From positions 434,001 through 498,000 of the forward strand of contig JADJOJ010000001.1 of NCBI GenBank assembly GCA_016713825.1: a stretch of 64,000 bases of DNA. The letters are read 5' to 3'. The notes beneath the pieces were generated by a model. The model was not told the DNA's origin. It ran no database searches and saw only the letters and a program-made list of their open reading frames with translations. The DNA comes from Candidatus Leptofilum gracile. Lineage in GTDB: Bacteria; Chloroflexota; Anaerolineae; Promineifilales; Promineifilaceae. Positions 59,401 to 64,000 of the stretch are shown here, one piece after another; position 1 is the first letter of the stretch; each line of letters opens with the position of its first letter. The translations under genes were made by a program, and so were the position numbers.

Positions 59401-61569
59401 ATGAGTGGAAACAAAGCCAGATTAGATGCAATTTCAGCCGTTATCAACTACAAGCCAATTTCGGAACCGCTGAACTTTGCCGACACCCCAACCCGAGATT
59501 TATTTGCTTCGAATGTGTTCAGTACGGCCGTTATGAAGCAGCGCCTGCCCAAGCCCGTTTACAAATCCATCATAGCCACCATCCAAAAAGGTGCCCCCCT
59601 AGACACCTCCACCGCCGACATCGTCGCCGCCGCCATGAAAGATTGGGCCATCGAAAAAGGGGCCACCCATTACGCCCACGTCTTTTACCCGCTCACCGGC
59701 CTCACCGCCGAAAAGCACGACGGCTTCCTCTCGCCCAACGGGGACGGCTCCGCTATTGCCGAGTTCACCGGTGAACAGCTCATTCAAGGCGAACCAGACG
59801 GTTCCAGCTTCCCCACCGGCGGCATTCGCCCCACCTTTGAAGCCCGCGGCTACACCGCCTGGGACGTTACCAGCCCGGCCTATATTCTGGAAAATGCCAA
59901 CGGCACCACCTTGTGCATTCCGACCGCTTTCGTCTCCTGGACTGGCGAAGCGTTGGACAAAAAGACGCCACTGCTGCGCTCTATGAAAGCGCTCAACAGC
60001 CAGGCTCAGCGTGTCCTCAAACTGTTCGGCGATGCCGATGGCAGCCTGGTCACCGCCACCGCTGGCCCCGAGCAAGAATACTTCCTCATCGATCGCAACT
60101 TCTACATGGCCCGCCCCGATCTGATGACCGCTGGCCGCACCCTGTTTGGCGCAGCCCCGGCCAAAGGCCAACAATTTGACGACCATTATTTTGGTGCCAT
60201 TCCCGAGCGCGTACTGGCCTGTATGCTAGAAACCGAGCGTGAACTGTACAAGCTTGGGGTGCCCGTCAAAACCCGCCACAATGAAGTGGCCCCCGGCCAG
60301 TACGAAGTGGCCCCGGTGTATGAAAATGCCAATGTCGCTACCGACCATCAACAATTATTAATGATCACCCTCAAGCGCGTGGCAGAAAAGTACGGCATGG
60401 CCTGTATTACCCACGAAAAACCATTTGCGGGGGTGAATGGCTCTGGCAAGCACGTCAACTTCTCCTTTGGCAGCCCCACCTTGGGCAACCTGCTGGATCC
60501 GGGCGACACGCCGCACGAGAATGCCCGCTTCCTGGTCTTCTGCGCCGCGGTCATTCGCGCCGTGGACAAATACGCCAAGCTGCTGCGCTCTGTGATTGCC
60601 CACGCGGGCAATGACCACCGTCTAGGGGCCAACGAAGCGCCACCGGCCATCATCTCCATCTTCCTGGGCGACCAGCTGAGCGATGTTTTTGAGCAAATCA
60701 AAGCGGGCGGGGCGAAGAGCTCTAAGGCGATGAGCACGCTGAACATTGGTGTAGACACGCTGCCCGCGCTGCCCAAGCATTCTGGCGACCGCAACCGGAC
60801 CAGCCCCTTTGCCTTTACGGGCAACAAGTTCGAGTTCCGCGCTGTCGGTTCGAGCCAATCTATTGCTACGCCGCTAACGGTATTGAACACCATCGTGGCT
60901 GAATCGATCGACTACATGGCCACCCGGCTGGAAGGGGCTGATGAGCTGGAACCCGCCATTCAGAAGCTGCTGCAAGAGATCATGATGGAACACGGCCGTA
61001 TCATCTTCAATGGCGACGGTTATTCCGAAGCGTGGCACAAAGAGGCCGAAGAAGTTCGCGGCCTGGCCAACCTGCGCACCTCCGTCGCGGCCATTCCTGA
61101 ATTTGGCAGCGAAGAAGCCGTGACCCTGTTCGGCAAGTACAACGTCCTTTCCCCGCGTGAGGTGGAAAGCCGCGTAGAAGTGAAGCTGGAACAGTACGCC
61201 ATGGCCGTTACCGTCGAAGCCAGGCTCACTGCCAAAATCGCCAAAACAATGATCTTCCCGGCCGCCATCCGCTACCAGAGCGAACTGGCCACCACCTGCG
61301 CCAACCTCAAAGCCGTCGGGTACACCTTCGACACCAACACGCTGGACCGCGTAACCGAGCTGGTGCGCTCCCTGCAAGACAGCACGGCCGAATTAGACAC
61401 CGTTCTGGCGCACGAAGGGGATTCGGTTCACGAAGAAGCGGAACACGCGCTGGCGAAGCTCATCCCCGCCATGAATGCCGTGCGTGGGTACGCCGACGCC
61501 CTGGAAAACATCGTCGCCGATGATTTGTGGCCGCTGCCCTCTTACCAGGAAATGCTGTACATCAAATAA
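59401..61569 (+). CDS. glnN: glutamine synthetase type III
   Basis: The 722-residue enzyme makes glutamine from glutamate, ammonia and ATP. Its length and motifs mark the GS III family. They include the N-terminal FADTPTRDLFASNVFS, GATHYAHVFYPLTGLTAEKHDGFL, FPTGGIRPTFEARGYTAWD, TAGPEQEYFLIDRNFY (metal site), VKTRHNEVAPGQYEVAPVYENAN, GVNGSGKHVNFSFGSP and LRSVIAHAGNDHRLGANEAPPAIIS. The dodecamer lacks the adenylylation Tyr region of GS I. TTTGAGGAGATTT precedes the ATG. It has its own promoter at 59181 and a leader hairpin. With gltBD it completes the GS-GOGAT cycle. A strong terminator follows. Confidence 0.96.
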   Translation: MSGNKARLDAISAVINYKPISEPLNFADTPTRDLFASNVFSTAVMKQRLPKPVYKSIIATIQKGAPLDTSTADIVAAAMKDWAIEKGATHYAHVFYPLTGLTAEKHDGFLSPNGDGSAIAEFTGEQLIQGEPDGSSFPTGGIRPTFEARGYTAWDVTSPAYILENANGTTLCIPTAFVSWTGEALDKKTPLLRSMKALNSQAQRVLKLFGDADGSLVTATAGPEQEYFLIDRNFYMARPDLMTAGRTLFGAAPAKGQQFDDHYFGAIPERVLACMLETERELYKLGVPVKTRHNEVAPGQYEVAPVYENANVATDHQQLLMITLKRVAEKYGMACITHEKPFAGVNGSGKHVNFSFGSPTLGNLLDPGDTPHENARFLVFCAAVIRAVDKYAKLLRSVIAHAGNDHRLGANEAPPAIISIFLGDQLSDVFEQIKAGGAKSSKAMSTLNIGVDTLPALPKHSGDRNRTSPFAFTGNKFEFRAVGSSQSIATPLTVLNTIVAESIDYMATRLEGADELEPAIQKLLQEIMMEHGRIIFNGDGYSEAWHKEAEEVRGLANLRTSVAAIPEFGSEEAVTLFGKYNVLSPREVESRVEVKLEQYAMAVTVEARLTAKIAKTMIFPAAIRYQSELATTCANLKAVGYTFDTNTLDRVTELVRSLQDSTAELDTVLAHEGDSVHEEAEHALAKLIPAMNAVRGYADALENIVADDLWPLPSYQEMLYIK

Positions 61570-61591
61570 TCTGATTAAACGGTAAAGAACA

Positions 61592-61688
61592 GGTAACGAT
61601 TCAGGTCCACTGGCAAGACCCTAAGGGTTTGGCACATTTTGAGATAAATGGTTCCAGTTGAAAATCCTTAGGGTCTGAATCGTTACAA
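61592..61688. repeat. ACCCTAAGGGTTTGGC palindromic repeat, second copy
   Basis: Outer arms GTAACGATTCAG / CTGAATCGTTAC and inner arms ACCCTAAGG / CCTTAGGGT form a long hairpin. It is closely similar to 46096-46190. Confidence 0.8.
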
Positions 61689-61689
61689 A

Positions 61690-61736
61690 AGTGAAAAGTG
61701 GGGCCATACTAACCACTTTTCACTTTTTACTTTTTT
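61690..61736 (+). terminator. terminator after glnN
   Basis: GTGAAAAGTGG pairs with CCACTTTTCAC and is followed by TTTTTACTTTTTT. Confidence 0.85.
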
Positions 61737-61779
61737 CGGCTCATTTCTTCACACCTTTTCCGCCTGCTATAATCTTAAA

Positions 61780-63411
61780 ATGTTTAATACACCTTCCACC
61801 CGGCCGCAAGCGCTGGCCGCGCTGCGAGAAATCACCCGCGCCCTGAGCACCGCCTGGGACCTGGACACCACGCTAGACCTCATTGTGCGCAAAACCACAG
61901 AAGTCATGCATGTGGATTCTTGCACCATTTACCTGCTAGACCCAGACGGCACTACGCTGCGGCTGCGGGCCAGCACGGGGCTGGCCAATCGCGCCTTGGG
62001 GCGATCTACGTTGGCGTTGGGGGAAGGGATGACGGGCTTTGCGGTGCAGAGCAACCAGCCCGTTTTTGCCCGCGATGCGCAGCATGATCCCCATTTTAAG
62101 TGGGTAGATGAAGCTGAAGAATCGCCGTTTATCTCGCTGCTGGCCGTGCCGCTAGACATTGAGGCAAAGGCGATTGGGGCGATGAACGTGCAAACGCGCA
62201 CCCCGCACGATTTTAGCGCCGACGAAGTGGCGCTTTTGTCGCTGATTGGGGACCTGGCGGCGGGGACGCTGGCCAAAGCGCAGCTGTACGACAAGCAGCG
62301 GCGGCAAATTGAGGAGATGCGGGCGTTGGCGCAGGTGAGTGAGGTGGTGACGTCGCCGCAATATCTGGATGACATTTTGGATGTGGTAACGGAGATGGCG
62401 GCGAAGATGATGGATACGGCCGTTTGCGCCATCTTTCTCCTCAATGATGCAGGCACCCACCTGGAGCTGCGCTCTGCCCGGCGCGACCAGACCCCCTACC
62501 AGCACCGCCCACCGCTGCCCGCTACCCCCAACAGCGTCATTGGCAGCGTGCTGCACACCGGGCAGCCGCTCTACATTGCCAATGTTCAAACCGATCCGCG
62601 CTACCGGGGGCAGGAACTGGCCCGGCAAGAAGGATTGGTGTCGCTGCTTTCCGTGCCGCTGAGCGTGCGCGACCGGGTGATTGGCGTGTTCAACTGCTAC
62701 AGCACGGAACTGCGCCAATTCAACGCCGAGCAGCAAACCCTGTTTGCCACGCTGGCCAACCAGACCGCCCTGGCCATTGAAAATGCACGATTGGTAACGA
62801 ATACGGCCGTTGTCCGCGAAATGCACCACCGCATCAAAAACAATCTGCAAACCGTAGCCATGCTCATGCAGCTTCAGCTGGGCGATGCCGACCGGCTAGA
62901 CACCCGCGACGTGCTGCAAACCAACATCCACCGCATTCGCAGCATTGCCGCCGTGCACGAAATTTTGTCAGAAAAAGGGTTCCGTCTGGTGGATGTGAAG
63001 GATGTGCTGGAGCGCATCACCCAGGCCACGGCCGAAACCATGACCCACCCCGGCCAAGCCCTCACCATTCGCGTGTTTGGCGACGCGCTGGCGCTGCCCA
63101 GCAAGCCCGCCACAGCCATCGCCCTGGTGGTGAACGAGCTGGTGCAAAACAGCCTGGAACACGCCTTTGCCGATCGCTCGGCGGATGGGCAGATAGAGGT
63201 TTCGCTGGGCCGTTCGCCCGACGAAATCATCATCATCGTCCGAGACAACGGCAGCGGCCTGCCAGAACAGCTGGATCGCGGCCTGGGATTAGAAATTGTA
63301 GAGGCGCTGGTGCAAGAGGATTTAAACGGCCGTCTTAAATTCAACCGTCCCCCCCAGGGCGGCACCGAAATCAGCCTCCGCCTCCCCCGCAGCCTGGAAC
63401 AAAACCCGTAG
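61780..63411 (+). CDS. GAF-GAF histidine kinase, HisKA_2 (PdtaS-like) type
   Basis: The 543-residue cytoplasmic sensor has two GAF domains (about 20-165 and 185-335): VMHVDSCTIYLLDPDG...FISLLAVPL and VCAIFLLNDAGTHL...VSLLSVPL. The HisKA_2 dimerisation motif REMHHRIKNNLQT follows, with the phosphate-accepting His at about residue 349. A HATPase_c domain with NELVQNSLEHAF and DNGSGLP ends the protein. It lacks a membrane helix, so it senses an internal ligand. HisKA_2 kinases of the PdtaS/EutW group often signal to ANTAR RNA-binding regulators; no partner is in the window. A plausible -10 lies at about 61768 (TATAAT). Confidence 0.92.
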   Translation: MFNTPSTRPQALAALREITRALSTAWDLDTTLDLIVRKTTEVMHVDSCTIYLLDPDGTTLRLRASTGLANRALGRSTLALGEGMTGFAVQSNQPVFARDAQHDPHFKWVDEAEESPFISLLAVPLDIEAKAIGAMNVQTRTPHDFSADEVALLSLIGDLAAGTLAKAQLYDKQRRQIEEMRALAQVSEVVTSPQYLDDILDVVTEMAAKMMDTAVCAIFLLNDAGTHLELRSARRDQTPYQHRPPLPATPNSVIGSVLHTGQPLYIANVQTDPRYRGQELARQEGLVSLLSVPLSVRDRVIGVFNCYSTELRQFNAEQQTLFATLANQTALAIENARLVTNTAVVREMHHRIKNNLQTVAMLMQLQLGDADRLDTRDVLQTNIHRIRSIAAVHEILSEKGFRLVDVKDVLERITQATAETMTHPGQALTIRVFGDALALPSKPATAIALVVNELVQNSLEHAFADRSADGQIEVSLGRSPDEIIIIVRDNGSGLPEQLDRGLGLEIVEALVQEDLNGRLKFNRPPQGGTEISLRLPRSLEQNP

Positions 63412-63442
63412 CCGGCAAGAGAGACGGGCCAATGCCACTTTT

Positions 63443-64000
63443 CTACTCTTCGGGCAGCTTCATCGTCGCCACCAGCTCCGGTTCCCGCTCTTGCAGCAAG
63501 TTCCCCGCCAGGCGGCAGCCCCCATAGAGCAAGCCCGCGCCATACACCAGGCTAAACAGCGCCGCCACCACGCCCAGCCAGGGCAAATTAAAGTAGTAAG
63601 CCACACCCAACAACGCACCGGGCGGCAAACTGACCACAGCAATGCCAATGGGAATGATGGTGACAGTGGCGCAGCCCGTTTTGAAGTTACCGCCAGACTG
63701 AAAGTTGCCCCGGGTACGCTTGGCTTCCAGGTTGACAGGGATGGGGAAAAGGACGGAGGTAACGGCCGTAACCGCAATCGAAGCCAGCCCCATGCCCAAA
63801 CCAATTGGAATCACCATATAAGAAACCCAGCCGCCCACAAAAAAGGCCACCAGCCCGGTAACAATAAGGTACGGAACCCCGCTTAAGAAGAAAAAGACAA
63901 TGCCTTTCGCCAAAAACAACCGCCAGCGCGGATGCGGCGTCAGCAGCAAAGACGGCAAGCCGCGCCCCTCCCAGGCCAGCATATTTTGCGAATTAACCCA
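63443..64000 (-). CDS. C-terminal part of an ABC-2-type permease, incomplete at the window edge
   Basis: The frame is open to the right edge, so the N-terminus is outside. About 185 residues are visible, with several hydrophobic helices (FLAKGIVFFFLSGVPYLIVTGLVAFFVGGW, YMVIPIGLGMGLASIAVTAV). The preceding LAWEGRGLPSLLLTPHPRWR matches the cytoplasmic loop common to ABC-2 exporters (NxFAWEGxGL...LLxTP). The protein ends with an acidic tail LQEREPELVATMKLPEE. The substrate cannot be told. It is convergent with the histidine kinase gene, 31 bases apart. Confidence 0.65.
   Translation of the reverse strand, partial: WVNSQNMLAWEGRGLPSLLLTPHPRWRLFLAKGIVFFFLSGVPYLIVTGLVAFFVGGWVSYMVIPIGLGMGLASIAVTAVTSVLFPIPVNLEAKRTRGNFQSGGNFKTGCATVTIIPIGIAVVSLPPGALLGVAYYFNLPWLGVVAALFSLVYGAGLLYGGCRLAGNLLQEREPELVATMKLPEE

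Overview
The window looks like a chromosome segment of a Chloroflexota bacterium, probably Anaerolineae or a relative. Pointers are Ser/Thr kinases with Thr/Pro-rich tails, a T-box-controlled archaeal-type aspS, GxxExxY proteins, a type III glutamine synthetase, and many short interspersed palindromic repeats. The octamer ACGGCCGT is strikingly over-represented (7 exact copies in the 3.9 kb purL alone). This assignment is inference; no rRNA or tRNA gene was seen.

Layout: 0-9 kb holds housekeeping genes (methyltransferase, pyrophosphatase, aspS with T-box leader, ClC channel, greA, Nudix-like protein, alpha/beta hydrolase). 9-26 kb is a purine biosynthesis cluster: a PurS-PurL-PurQ fusion, purC, purE, purK, purF, a PurD-PurM fusion and purN. 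It is interrupted by two GxxExxY genes, a lipoprotein gene split by a decayed IS701-type element, a cation exchanger and a toxin-antitoxin pair. Several purine enzymes carry palindromic repeats inserted in frame. 26-33 kb has aroE, a Calx-beta protein and Ser/Thr kinases, including a kinase-PP2C-TM-FecR-like chimera with a 14-C tract. 33-39.6 kb carries a GNAT, an operon ending in a PadR regulator, a kinase-fold phosphotransferase, a MoaD-like protein and an acetamidase-family enzyme. Many frameshifts here suggest base-calling indels.

39.6-49.7 kb is an accessory island. It contains six partial direct copies of the 3' end of gltD, broken toxin-antitoxin genes, an unknown membrane protein and a wrecked Gabija-like (class 2 OLD nuclease plus UvrD helicase) defence locus. 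The nuclease gene is split by a dnaE fragment and an ISAzo13-family element, and the helicase gene carries an in-frame TGA. The island ends exactly at the 3' end of the intact gltD.

49.7-61.6 kb is a nitrogen-assimilation block: gltBD (GOGAT), amt, an uncharacterised protein and glnN (GS type III), together the GS-GOGAT route with ammonium uptake. The window closes with a GAF-GAF histidine kinase and the end of a probable ABC-2 permease.
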